A stretch of DNA of 17,266 nt from Candidatus Cryptobacteroides faecihippi (GCA_018066065.1 JAGHSC010000076.1:1-17266); one strand, 5' to 3'. Shown: positions 1-8,049, counted from the stretch's first letter. Made by a program: numbers and translations. The notes: generated by a model not told the origin, from the sequence alone.

Positions 1-1
1 C

Positions 2-127
2 TTCGACGTCTCCAACCATGGACTGGCCTACGATCTCGCAGAAGAGGTTGGCTTCCCTGAGGAATTGATCCTCAACAAGAACCCTGAGGCACTGCTCGCA
101 GCACTGAAGCCTACTCCGTCAAAGTAG
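2..127 (+). CDS. C-terminal fragment of an unidentified protein, possibly a metal-dependent hydrolase
   Basis: An open frame runs from the window edge to a TAG at 125-127, giving the last 41 residues of a protein. The fragment is soluble in character and ends in a helical stretch with the pattern LILNKNPEALLAAL, then a short KPTPSK tail. That kind of ending (ILxxNPxxLL) is reminiscent of amidohydrolase or PHP-type TIM-barrel hydrolases, but nothing catalytic lies in the visible part, so the family is a guess. Only 6 bases separate its stop from the ATG of the DUF819 membrane protein. The two genes are therefore probably co-transcribed and may act together, for example as an enzyme and the transporter of its substrate. 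Codon use matches the neighbours. Confidence 0.6.
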   Translation, partial: FDVSNHGLAYDLAEEVGFPEELILNKNPEALLAALKPTPSK

Positions 128-133
128 CCGATC

Positions 134-1276
134 ATGCAGACTCTCTACACTGTGGCCATCGCCCTGGTCTTCCTGCTGGCTCCCGCAGCGGTGATCCGCC
201 TCTGCAGCAAGGTTTCCTGGCTTGGGAAGATCGGTCCCGTCATGGTGCTCTACATCATCGGTCTACTGATCGGAAACATCTTCCATCCAGCCGGAATGGC
301 TCAGGTCCAGGAGATTCTGAGCAGCGCAGCCGTACCGGTCGCCATCCCGCTCCTGCTCTTCGGAAGCACTTTCAAGAAGGCTGAGACCAGATCCCAGATC
401 CTGGCTCTGGTCACCGCCATCATCTCGGTCATCACCGCCACCATCATCGGATTCCTGATCTTCGGCGATTCGATCCAGGACGGAGAGAAGGTCGGAGCCA
501 TGCTGACCGGAGTCTACACCGGCGGCACGATGAACCTGGCGGCCCTCAAGACGATGCTCGGTGCCGACGAGGCGACTTTCATCCTCCTGAATTCCTGCGA
601 CATGGTCATCAGCTTCATCTACCTGACCGTACTGATGTCATTCGGAATCAAGCTCATCCGCAAATGGCTGCCGTGCGAGACCCTGGAAGGCATGACGGAG
701 TCTTCGGAAGAGGCTGCCGACGGAAATCAAAAACAGAAAAAACAAGAAGAAACAGCAAAAGATGTGGCAATCCTCCTGGGCGCGACGGTGCTTATCGTTG
801 CACTGGCAGGCGCCGCAGGCCTCATTGCCCCTGAAGGCTGGTTCATGACGATCTTCATCCTGACGCTGACGACTCTCGGAATCGCTGCGTCCTTCGTCCC
901 GGCACTGCACGGGCGCAGGAAGGGTGAGGAGATCGGGATGTACGCAATCTACGTGTTCTCGATCACGGTCGCTTCGATGGCCGACCTGAGGACTCTGGAC
1001 ATCTCAGGCAGCCTCAGTGTCCTTGGCTACCTTGCGCTGGTCGTCTTCGGATCACTGATCATCAACCTGATCCTTGCAAGGGTGTTCAGGATCGATGCGG
1101 ACACGGTGACGGTGGCTTCCGTGAGCTTCATCTGCTCACCTCCATTCGTGCCGATGATCACGACGGTGATGAAGAACAAGAGGGTCCTTGCCGCCGGCCT
1201 TGGAATCGGCATCATCGGCTACGCTGCAGGAAACTATCTTGGCTTCGCCCTGCACCAGCTTCTGCAGATCCTCTAG
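134..1276 (+). CDS. DUF819 family multi-pass inner-membrane protein
   Basis: This 380-residue protein is almost entirely hydrophobic, with about ten predicted membrane helices. A charged, Lys/Glu/Gln-rich cytoplasmic linker at about residues 186-215 separates two halves of similar design. The first half carries the Gly-rich motif TGGTMNLAALK (about residues 129-139), and the second has a proline-rich segment, CSPPFVPM, near residue 336. Size, two-half architecture and the GGTxNLAAL motif fit the DUF819 family (YjcL-like proteins). DUF819 proteins are uncharacterised but look like secondary transporters or permeases; the substrate is unknown. The start at 134 lies 6 bases after the preceding stop, which supports translational coupling. 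An 104-base gap with a candidate promoter follows before the next gene, so this gene probably closes its operon. Confidence 0.85.
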   Translation: MQTLYTVAIALVFLLAPAAVIRLCSKVSWLGKIGPVMVLYIIGLLIGNIFHPAGMAQVQEILSSAAVPVAIPLLLFGSTFKKAETRSQILALVTAIISVITATIIGFLIFGDSIQDGEKVGAMLTGVYTGGTMNLAALKTMLGADEATFILLNSCDMVISFIYLTVLMSFGIKLIRKWLPCETLEGMTESSEEAADGNQKQKKQEETAKDVAILLGATVLIVALAGAAGLIAPEGWFMTIFILTLTTLGIAASFVPALHGRRKGEEIGMYAIYVFSITVASMADLRTLDISGSLSVLGYLALVVFGSLIINLILARVFRIDADTVTVASVSFICSPPFVPMITTVMKNKRVLAAGLGIGIIGYAAGNYLGFALHQLLQIL

Positions 1277-1286
1277 GGAGACTCAC

Positions 1287-1320
1287 CCTGCACCTTGCAT
1301 ATTCACAGAAAAAGTGCAGG
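1287..1320 (+). terminator. Weak candidate terminator hairpin after the DUF819 gene
   Basis: CCTGCAC at 1287-1293 can pair with GTGCAGG at 1314-1320, a perfect 7-bp stem around a 20-base loop. It starts 10 bases after the DUF819 stop. No T-tract follows, so it is not a classical rho-independent terminator. It could slow or process the transcript between the two operons. Confidence 0.3.
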
Positions 1321-1338
1321 ATTAAGGAAGAAAATACC

Positions 1339-1346
1339 TATATTTG
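1339..1346 (+). promoter_or_regulatory. Bacteroidetes -7 promoter element for the TonB receptor operon
   Basis: TATATTTG is an exact match to the Bacteroidetes -7 consensus TAnnTTTG and lies 34 bases before the receptor ATG. Transcription would start near 1353 and leave a leader of about 28 bases. I see no good -33 TTTG at the usual 19-21 base spacing, so activation by a regulator is possible. The extended form CCTATATTTG recurs in front of the exopolysaccharide operon on the other strand. Confidence 0.55.
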
Positions 1347-1380
1347 TTCTCGAACCTGATTATTAGTGACGTAGAATCTC

Positions 1381-4176
1381 ATGAGAAAGTCACTTCTTGC
1401 CCTGGCGTTCCTCGTCATGGCATTTTTCACATACCCACTTGAGCTGCATGCGGCTGTGCGCAAGGGCTCCAAGGTCGTGGTGCTTGTCAGAGACAAGGCA
1501 TCGGGTTCTGCAGTCGCCGGGGCTACCGCAATCGTGAGGCCCTACAGCATCTGGGGCATCAGCGACGGCAAGGGAACGGTAACGCTAGAGAATGTTCCTG
1601 ACGGACAGTGCGAAATCGAAGTTTCGATGCTGGGTTATGTGACCGCGACGCGCAAGGTGACACTTCCCCGCCCTGCGGACGAGATGACGGCCGAGGAGAA
1701 GAAGGCTTCCACAGGAGGCGACCATGCGACTTGGATCAAGATAACGCTCGAGGAGATGACCCTCGCCATCGATGACGTCGTTGTCGTGGCGCAGGCGAAC
1801 CGCACGGGTGAGTCGACGGCATCCAAGATCGGGCGCCAGGCGATCGACCATCTCCAGGCAACGAGCCTCAAGGACCTGCTGCAGCTCATCCCTGGTCAGA
1901 TCGTAAGTTCCAATCCGTCACTTACTTCCCAGGATTTCTTCACGAACAGGACGCTGGACAAGTATGATTCCAACAACGCTTTCGGTGCATCGGTGATGAT
2001 CGATGGCGTGCCTGTCTCCAACAATTCCAACATGAATTCCCGCGGAGGTACCTATTCGACGACCAACTCAGGTGTGGACATGCGAAGCATCGGTACCGAC
2101 GACATCGAGAGCGTCGAGATCATCCGAGGCATTCCTTCAGCGGAGTACGGTGACGTTTCGTCGGGAACGATGATCATCAACAGCAAGGTAGGTGTCACGG
2201 ACCTCAAGCTGAAGGCGAAGATCTTCCCGGGAGTCAGCCAGTTCTACGCAGGAAAGGGCATGAAGCTCGGCAAGGGCGGCACGCTGAACGTCAACCTTGA
2301 CTTCGCCGACGGCAAGTCCGACCCTCGCTACAGGAACGATGTCTACGACCGCCTCAACTTCTCGGCCATCCACAACATCACGGTCGGAAGCAGTTCCAAC
2401 TTCACGACAAAGATCACAGCGAGCGGCATCAAGGACTGGAGCGGCCCGGACCCGGACGAGGTGGTCCAGGACGTCTTCGACCAGACCACCGAGAAGGGAT
2501 TCACCCTTTCGCACAGCGGAAAGTTCAACACCAAGGCGCTGCTGGCCAGGAGCTTGAAGTACGACCTCTCAGTCTCGACGCGAGTCACTGATTCCTACTC
2601 GGTCAAGCTCGTGCGCGGCGGCAGCCCACTCTTCGATGCCAGGACAGAAGGCACCAGGGAGACGACGATGCTGCCTCTTGAATATCACGGGTGCGGAGGT
2701 ACGATCGGAAAGCCAGTCAATGCATATGCGAAGGTTGGAGACTCATTCAATCTGAACAACCGCAGCGGTTCATTCAAGAACAGGTTCAACATCGGCGCGG
2801 AGTACAGGCTCGACGGCAATGTGGGAACAGGATTCTACAATGTCAACCCTATCCTGCCGCTTTCCTCTTCCGGCTACCGTCCAAGGGACTTCAGGACGAT
2901 TCCTTTCCTGAACCAGGCCGTGGCCTACGCCGAGGACAACTTCGAGGTTGCTCCGGACGGTGGCAAGGGCTACCCTAGGTTCAAGGGTCAGGCGGGTCTG
3001 CGCTGGACGATGATCCAGCCGGGACGCGAGGAGCAGATGCAGTCGCTCTCCCCTAGACTCAACCTCAACGTCGCTCTTTCGAAATGGTTCTCATTCAGGG
3101 GAGGTTACGGTCTTTCCGAGAAGACGCCTTCCCAGCTGATGCTCTACCCGGACGTCAGCTACCTCGACTACATGAACATCAACTGCACCATGGGAGATCG
3201 CTGGCTGGGAGTCTACACCACCAGGATCGTCGATCACAAGCCTCTGAACCTCAGGCCTATGCGCAGCGCAAAGGTGGAGCTTGGATTCGATGTCAACCCC
3301 GGCAACGGGATGACATTCTCGGTCATCGGCTTCTCCGACCAGGTCAAGAATGGATTCGGCTCGACGAACAATGAATGGAGGGTCATGAGCTTCGACCGCT
3401 GGAGGACGTCCGACATCCATCAGGACGAGGATGGCCAGCTCCACTATGATCCGCTCTCCCCTTCCTATGTGCAGAGTACGCTGGAGAATGTCACCAGGAC
3501 TGCAAACCAGGATATTCACATCACAAGGGGCGTCGAGTATGACTTCAACTTCGGAAAGATCAAGAGGACAGGTACTTCCTTCTACCTCAGCGGTTCCTGG
3601 TCCGAGACGGACTACAAGTCCGCGAATGACATCTACAACCGGCCGAAGGGCAGTTCCGACCCTTACCAGAAGCTCTACTTCATCTATCCTTCATCCACAA
3701 GGAGCAACAGCACCCGCAGGATGACTTCCGCCCTGAGGGAGGTGCAGTCGATCCCAGCCCTGAACTTCGTGCTTTCCGGCACGCTCCAGGCAGTGCTCTA
3801 CGACTACACCAAGTCCCGCCAGGACATCGAAGCTCCGACTGGCTACGTGGCCATCGGGGATGATGGCAGGACGGAATGGGGCACTTTCTCCGAGCAGGAC
3901 ATCGCAAATGCGTCGAGCATCACGGTCAAGGGGTTCAACCTTGCCGACAACATCTACTCCAGAAGCGTCTACTACGATCTCCCGGAGACGTGGCCGACTC
4001 TCTGGACCTTCAACCTGCGAGTCACGAAGGATGTCTCTGAGTTCCTCGGAATGTCCTTCTACGTCAACAACCTGTTCTTCTCGCAGCCATGGCAGCACAG
4101 CTCCATCTCGCAGATGAAGGTCGAGAAGAACGCAAACTTTTTCTCATTCGGATTTGAATTGTTCTTAAACCTATAA
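1381..4176 (+). CDS. TonB-dependent outer-membrane receptor with carboxypeptidase-regulatory-like N-terminal domain
   Basis: This 931-residue protein starts with a signal peptide (about residues 1-24, ending LELHA). A carboxypeptidase-regulatory-like beta-sandwich follows at about 28-100, with the typical GxxVAGATAIV start and a DGKGTVTLENVPDG turn. The plug domain is at about 150-270: SLKDLLQLIPG, then VMIDGVPV, then VEIIRGIPSAEYGDVSSG, the classic plug ending. The rest is a large beta-barrel rich in alternating aromatic and polar residues, ending in FFSFGFELFLNL. Such receptors import a ligand across the outer membrane using TonB-ExbBD energy. It is not paired with a SusD homologue, so it is not a standard glycan-uptake SusCD pair. 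Its partners are the DUF4876 lipoprotein 13 bases downstream and the DUF6850 barrel. The substrate cannot be read from the sequence; metal, heme or peptide are possible. Confidence 0.9.
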   Translation: MRKSLLALAFLVMAFFTYPLELHAAVRKGSKVVVLVRDKASGSAVAGATAIVRPYSIWGISDGKGTVTLENVPDGQCEIEVSMLGYVTATRKVTLPRPADEMTAEEKKASTGGDHATWIKITLEEMTLAIDDVVVVAQANRTGESTASKIGRQAIDHLQATSLKDLLQLIPGQIVSSNPSLTSQDFFTNRTLDKYDSNNAFGASVMIDGVPVSNNSNMNSRGGTYSTTNSGVDMRSIGTDDIESVEIIRGIPSAEYGDVSSGTMIINSKVGVTDLKLKAKIFPGVSQFYAGKGMKLGKGGTLNVNLDFADGKSDPRYRNDVYDRLNFSAIHNITVGSSSNFTTKITASGIKDWSGPDPDEVVQDVFDQTTEKGFTLSHSGKFNTKALLARSLKYDLSVSTRVTDSYSVKLVRGGSPLFDARTEGTRETTMLPLEYHGCGGTIGKPVNAYAKVGDSFNLNNRSGSFKNRFNIGAEYRLDGNVGTGFYNVNPILPLSSSGYRPRDFRTIPFLNQAVAYAEDNFEVAPDGGKGYPRFKGQAGLRWTMIQPGREEQMQSLSPRLNLNVALSKWFSFRGGYGLSEKTPSQLMLYPDVSYLDYMNINCTMGDRWLGVYTTRIVDHKPLNLRPMRSAKVELGFDVNPGNGMTFSVIGFSDQVKNGFGSTNNEWRVMSFDRWRTSDIHQDEDGQLHYDPLSPSYVQSTLENVTRTANQDIHITRGVEYDFNFGKIKRTGTSFYLSGSWSETDYKSANDIYNRPKGSSDPYQKLYFIYPSSTRSNSTRRMTSALREVQSIPALNFVLSGTLQAVLYDYTKSRQDIEAPTGYVAIGDDGRTEWGTFSEQDIANASSITVKGFNLADNIYSRSVYYDLPETWPTLWTFNLRVTKDVSEFLGMSFYVNNLFFSQPWQHSSISQMKVEKNANFFSFGFELFLNL

Positions 4177-4189
4177 ACACAAAGAAATC

Positions 4190-5464
4190 ATGAAAGCATT
4201 TTCAAAGATTCTTGCAATCGCAGCCGCAATGGCTGGATGCGTCTTCGCAGCTTCCTGCGACAAGACTGAAGAGATCAAGGCAGTTCCTGAGGTCAAGGTG
4301 CATGTCACCCTCCCTGCAGACTTCCCTTCAGCTGCAGCCTACACAGGAGAAGTCATCCTCACCGACAGGACCACAGGCGAGAGCCAGAAGGCCAACGCTG
4401 TCGCAGGTACGGCAACCTTCACCAAGGTTCCTTACGGAATCTACAGTGTCAGCGCTGCACAGGTTCTTACCAGCGCTGAGTTCAAGGCACTCGCTCCTGA
4501 GCTTGGCAAGAGTGTCACCAGCGACGTCGCTCTCAACAGCAACACCCTCGCAATCACTCTCACCGCTGAGTCAGACGTGACCGTTCCATTCAATGTCAAC
4601 ATGACTTGGAACATCGCCAGCAGCCTGCTCATCAGCCGCATCTACAACTTCGGTACTCTCAACCTTGCTTCCAAGGCCTACAGCAACGACAAGTTCATCG
4701 AGATCTACAACAACAGCGCAGAGACTCAGTACATCGATGGACTCGGCATCGCAGAGGTTTATCCTAGCGCAGTCGGCAAGTCAGCATTCACCGATGTCAC
4801 TTCAGGCGAGAACGTCTACATCATCACTGCGGCAATGTTCCCTGGAAGCGGCAAGGACTACCCAGTCGAGCCTGGCAAGAGCATCGTCCTCGCACAGAAC
4901 GCAATGAACCACATCAAGGCTGACGTCATCACGAACACTGCAGACCTCAGCGGAGCTGACTTCGAGTGCTACGTCGAGGGTGCAACCTCACAGTTCCCAG
5001 CCGACAACGCCAATGTCCCTAACATGAAGACTGTCTTCACCTACAGCCAGTACACAAGATTCTTCGTCACCAACGGCGCAATCTACGCTCTCTTCAAGAT
5101 GAGCGAGGCTGACCTCGAGGCTTGCCCTAAGGAGATGGTTCCTGGTTCAGACGCCTACGGTGCTGCCTATGCAACCTGGTGCAAGAAGATTCCTGCATCA
5201 TGCGTCATCGACGGTGTAGACCTCATCCGTGAGGGTTATGAGAGCCGTGGCGGACGTCACTTCCCTGATGCAATCGACGCTTCAAACGCTGTCATCAACC
5301 AGAAGAACATCACCCTCAGAAAGATCCTCTACGTCACCGAGGATGGCCGTGCAGTCCTCCAGGACACCAACAACTCAGCCAATGACTTCGTCAAGGTCGA
5401 GTCTGTCGATGGCAACGCACTCAAGATCAGGGATTACTCAAACTCTGAGATCCAGCCTAAGTAA
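4190..5464 (+). CDS. DUF4876 family surface lipoprotein
   Basis: This 424-residue lipoprotein has a type II signal peptide ending VFAASC, with the lipid-bearing Cys at residue 23. Residues about 35-140 look like a small beta-sandwich of the prealbumin/carboxypeptidase-regulatory type (a GEVILTDRTTGES strand, then ATFTKVPYGIYSV). Residues about 148-420 carry the DUF4876 signature, in which a RIYNFGT strand leads to KFIEIYNNSAE and the DGLGIAEVYP segment. The family is Bacteroidetes-specific in my knowledge and has no established function. It is encoded directly after a TonB-dependent receptor and before a DUF6850 barrel, so it is probably a surface lipoprotein partner of the receptor, in the position SusD-like proteins take in other systems. 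The upstream sequence is A-rich (AAACACAAAGAAATC), as usual for translation initiation in this phylum. Codon use is strongly biased, suggesting good expression. Confidence 0.8.
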   Translation: MKAFSKILAIAAAMAGCVFAASCDKTEEIKAVPEVKVHVTLPADFPSAAAYTGEVILTDRTTGESQKANAVAGTATFTKVPYGIYSVSAAQVLTSAEFKALAPELGKSVTSDVALNSNTLAITLTAESDVTVPFNVNMTWNIASSLLISRIYNFGTLNLASKAYSNDKFIEIYNNSAETQYIDGLGIAEVYPSAVGKSAFTDVTSGENVYIITAAMFPGSGKDYPVEPGKSIVLAQNAMNHIKADVITNTADLSGADFECYVEGATSQFPADNANVPNMKTVFTYSQYTRFFVTNGAIYALFKMSEADLEACPKEMVPGSDAYGAAYATWCKKIPASCVIDGVDLIREGYESRGGRHFPDAIDASNAVINQKNITLRKILYVTEDGRAVLQDTNNSANDFVKVESVDGNALKIRDYSNSEIQPK

Positions 5465-5491
5465 TCCTTCATCAGAAACGATCAAAGAGGC

Positions 5492-7033
5492 ATGCGCAAG
5501 ATCATCACAGCAATCACTTCGGTCATGCTGCTGACCTGCACCCAGTCATGGGGGCAGGAGTACATGCCTGTTTCAGATACCGCCCGGTGGCTCACGACAA
5601 GCAACGCCGCCGGGCTCGGTATCTTGAATCTTCCATCAATCGGAAGTACTTCCATCTCTGGAAGTTACAAAGGAGGAGACTTCCGCAGGAGTCAGGACAG
5701 CAAGTCCATCGTGTCCTATGGCGGGCGCTCGGAGAGCTACCGCAGGCTCGGTGACATGAGACTCTACGGTGATTTCTCCTACACTGCCGAACGCCATCAT
5801 GGCAGGGCATGGTGCGACAACACCGACCCTTACATCGGCAACCCTTATGTCGTCGGAAGCAGCATCCCTGGAGACTACGCCAAGCAGGCGTTCGACTTCA
5901 CGGTCAAAGGGGCGGGAAAGCAGCTTGCCGACAGATTGTGGCTCGGAGCCGGAGCCAGCTACCATGTCAGTGAGTTCTCGAGGCTGAACGACCCGAGAAG
6001 CCGTGCGCAGCTTGCAGACTACTCTGTCCTTCCGGGATTCGCAATCCAGCTGGGGCGTCATTCGACACTCGGCCTGAATCTGGACTGGCGCCACCGCAAG
6101 GAGAAGATGCTCAAGCTGGTGGCAAAGAGCGAGACAATCGACCGGTTCACCTACTACGACTACAAAGGTCTGGCTGACTATGCCACAACCGGAATCCTTT
6201 TCTTCACAAGACGTTACATCTCAGACTGGTACGGTGGTCAGATCCAGTTCGACCACGAGGGCAGCTGGGGTGGTGTCCTCGCATGCGCAGGCTATCGGAT
6301 CCGTCAGGATTCCGTGACCGGTGAGGCTGAGGAATCTCCTGGAAGCTACAGCAGCCAGGAAATCGAGGCCGGAATCGAAGCCACACTTAGGAGCGGACGC
6401 AACATCCACTGCTTCAGTCTCGGAGGCAGCTTCATCCCTGGACAGGCCAACGAATTCCTGCAGGAAAGGGTCACCGAGGTCGGCGAGGATGGCTTCGTCG
6501 ACACCTACTGGAAGCTGCTGATGGAGAATGTGCGCTACAAGAATCACACGGCCGATGCAGACCTTGGATGGAAGATGTTCCACGGCGGTGCGGACTACAA
6601 GTGGTTTGTCGGTGCAAGCGTAGGCATGCAGGCAGAATCCAGGGAATACATCCTTCCTCATTCCGAGATGAGCTGGCTCAGGATTGTTCCAGACGTCCAG
6701 GCCGGTGTGCGTTTCGCCGGACATTTCAGGGTCGAAGGCAACATCTCCTACATCCTGGGCATCCCGGGCGACCTGATCCTGGACCAGGCTCTGGAGAAGA
6801 ACAAGAAGACTGTGATCAGGGACAATGTCGTCATCCCTGACTTCGATCATCTCGGTGCTGATGCCCTGGGCGCCGGGCTCATGGCTTCCTACCATTTCAA
6901 GGTCAAGGGCAACCATTTCTACATCAAGGCGGAAGCTTCTCACATCCAGATGATTTCACCCACCGCCCCATCTGAATCAGATCTCCCTGGAAGAACTTCC
7001 GGAGGTCTCTCCATCGGATTCATATCCAAATAG
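5492..7033 (+). CDS. DUF6850 family outer-membrane beta-barrel protein
   Basis: This 513-residue protein has a Sec signal peptide (about residues 1-21, ending SWGQ). The mature region shows repeated alternating amphipathic strands rich in Gly, Tyr, Trp and Phe, typical of an outer-membrane barrel. Near the N-terminus, SNAAGLGILNLPSIGSTSIS followed by a YKGGDFRRSQ segment resembles the opening of DUF6850 family proteins, which I associate with TonB receptor/DUF4876 loci in Bacteroidales. The gene starts 27 bases after the DUF4876 stop on the same strand, so the three genes look like one operon. Its role is unknown: an accessory pore or a structural partner of the receptor are both possible. 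The last codons and stop lie inside the left arm of a strong inverted repeat (7022-7062). Confidence 0.75.
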   Translation: MRKIITAITSVMLLTCTQSWGQEYMPVSDTARWLTTSNAAGLGILNLPSIGSTSISGSYKGGDFRRSQDSKSIVSYGGRSESYRRLGDMRLYGDFSYTAERHHGRAWCDNTDPYIGNPYVVGSSIPGDYAKQAFDFTVKGAGKQLADRLWLGAGASYHVSEFSRLNDPRSRAQLADYSVLPGFAIQLGRHSTLGLNLDWRHRKEKMLKLVAKSETIDRFTYYDYKGLADYATTGILFFTRRYISDWYGGQIQFDHEGSWGGVLACAGYRIRQDSVTGEAEESPGSYSSQEIEAGIEATLRSGRNIHCFSLGGSFIPGQANEFLQERVTEVGEDGFVDTYWKLLMENVRYKNHTADADLGWKMFHGGADYKWFVGASVGMQAESREYILPHSEMSWLRIVPDVQAGVRFAGHFRVEGNISYILGIPGDLILDQALEKNKKTVIRDNVVIPDFDHLGADALGAGLMASYHFKVKGNHFYIKAEASHIQMISPTAPSESDLPGRTSGGLSIGFISK

Positions 7034-7062
7034 AATGTAAGACGTCTTACGAATTTGGATAT
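7022..7062. terminator. Strong inverted repeat over the DUF6850 stop codon
   Basis: The outer arms ATATCCAAAT (7022-7031) and ATTTGGATAT (7053-7062) are perfect 10-bp complements. Inside them lies a perfect 14-bp palindrome, GTAAGACGTCTTAC (7037-7050), separated by an asymmetric internal loop (AGAAT on the left, GA on the right). The left arm contains the final Lys codon and the TAG of the DUF6850 gene. The RNA would form a long hairpin at the 3' end of the operon, suggesting termination or protection from 3' decay. No T-tract follows, so intrinsic termination is not certain, and a regulator-binding operator is the alternative. Confidence 0.6.
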
Positions 7063-7085
7063 TCCCGGATAAAAAACTAGATTTG
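7054..7085 (+). promoter_or_regulatory. Bacteroidetes -33/-7 promoter for the Ig-like lipoprotein gene set
   Basis: TTTG at 7054-7057 and TAGATTTG at 7078-7085 match the -33 (TTTG) and -7 (TAnnTTTG) consensus, with 20 bases between them, within the usual 19-21. Transcription would start near 7092, about 40 bases before the damaged lipoprotein start. The -33 element sits within the right arm of the preceding inverted repeat, so a protein bound to that dyad would cover the promoter. Confidence 0.6.
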
Positions 7086-7129
7086 CGGAAATACAAACCT
7101 GGCAGTCTTGCCAACCAACAGATAATCAA

Positions 7130-7890
7130 ATAAAAAACATCTCATCTACGCAATCGCGTCCATCGCCATTGCCGCGGTAGCTTTATGCTCATGTTCCAAG
7201 GAAAAGGAAATTCCTGCAGAGAAGATTACAATCGAGAAGGAAGAAGTCAAGATACTTCTCGGACACTCCGTCTCATTCAACTACTCAATCTCCCCTGCCA
7301 ATGCAACTGAAAAAGTCACATTCAGCAGCGACAATGCTGATGTTGCCATCATAGATGCAGAAGGTAACATCACGGTAAAGGGAGCCGGAATCGCAAACAT
7401 CACGGTCAGGTGCGGCAGTGCAAGTGCTTCCTTCAAGCTCATGGTGTTCAGCAACACGTTCTCCTACGCAGGCAAGATCTATCCTATCGATCACTGCGAG
7501 GTGTACATTACCCCTGAATATGGAAACTTCAACCTGGGCGCCTACAATGGCTACAACCCAGAGAGTGAAGAGGGTGAAGCAGCCTTTTTCATCCAGTTCA
7601 ACGAAAAATACTACAACGGAAAGGAATTCGATCTGACAAAGATAGACCCTCTTCTGGATGATGAAAACTATGACGAGTGGTATTATTACGTCGGTTTTGA
7701 AACAGATGATACCGACGTCGAGATTCACTGGGGTAGAAATAATCTCCCAAAGAGTGGAACATCATACGTAAGATACGACAAGGATGCCAATGAGCTTATT
7801 GTGAACACCAGCGGTGTCGACTGCAATGGAAATGAATTCAGCATGAGTTTTTACGAAGTTAACTGCAGTTCCATTGTCAAGATTATTTGA
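7130..7890 (+). CDS. Ig-like (BIG2-type) lipoprotein with a missing start codon
   Basis: The frame is open from a TAA at 7123-7125 to the TGA at 7888-7890 and encodes a lipoprotein of about 253 residues. It begins KKHLIYAIASIAIAAVALCS with a lipobox (ALCSC), then a bacterial Ig-like domain. In that domain, EKEEVKILLGHSVSFNYSI, ATEKVTFSSDNADVAIID and GNITVKGAGIANITV are typical BIG2 strands. The C-terminal part (from about 7441) is acidic and Tyr/Asp/Glu-rich with no family I recognise. There is no ATG, GTG or TTG in frame before the ATG at 7441, which lies beyond the signal peptide and the Ig domain. The bases before the two Lys codons read AT-AAAAAA, exactly ATG-AAA-AAA with the G missing. 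This is either a real start-codon deletion, making the gene silent or a pseudogene, or a sequencing or assembly error. The upstream promoter and intact reading frame argue that any loss is recent. Confidence 0.7.
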
Positions 7891-7893
7891 TAA

Positions 7894-8049
7894 ATGAAAG
7901 AAGTTTCAAGAGTTTCCGACAGGAAGGTTTACAGCACGCCGAATGTCAGGACAGTTCCAATCTGTCCGATTAGTCTTGTTTCGGATAGCGGTGACGGGAT
8001 CGAGACTCCGACATTGACCACCAGCGAAGGCGAGTGGGAAAAGCAGTAG
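7894..8049 (+). CDS. Small 51-residue Bacteroidales-type peptide
   Basis: An ATG 3 bases after the lipoprotein stop (TGA-TAA-ATG) opens a 51-codon frame ending in TAG at 8047-8049. The peptide has a basic start, then VYSTPNVRTVPI, a hydrophobic-Cys stretch (CPISLVSDSG) and an acidic, Thr/Glu-rich tail ending GEWEKQ. From general knowledge, many Bacteroidales genomes carry short ORFs with the same plan: Y-x-x-P near the start, alternating hydrophobics, a Cys or Ser followed by SG, then an acidic tail. Their function is unknown to me. The frame has normal codon use, sits tightly between two genes, and overlaps the GTG start of the following membrane protein by 16 bases, consistent with translational coupling. 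It has no signal peptide. Confidence 0.6.
   Translation: MKEVSRVSDRKVYSTPNVRTVPICPISLVSDSGDGIETPTLTTSEGEWEKQ

Noticed and set aside
6221..6943. 240-codon minus-strand frame within the DUF6850 gene
   Set aside because: It is antisense to a convincing outer-membrane barrel in an operon, with no motif and no leader of its own.
7441..7890. ATG at 7441 as the real start of a 149-residue protein
   Set aside because: The frame continues upstream through a clear Ig-like domain and lipoprotein signal, so this ATG is an internal Met.
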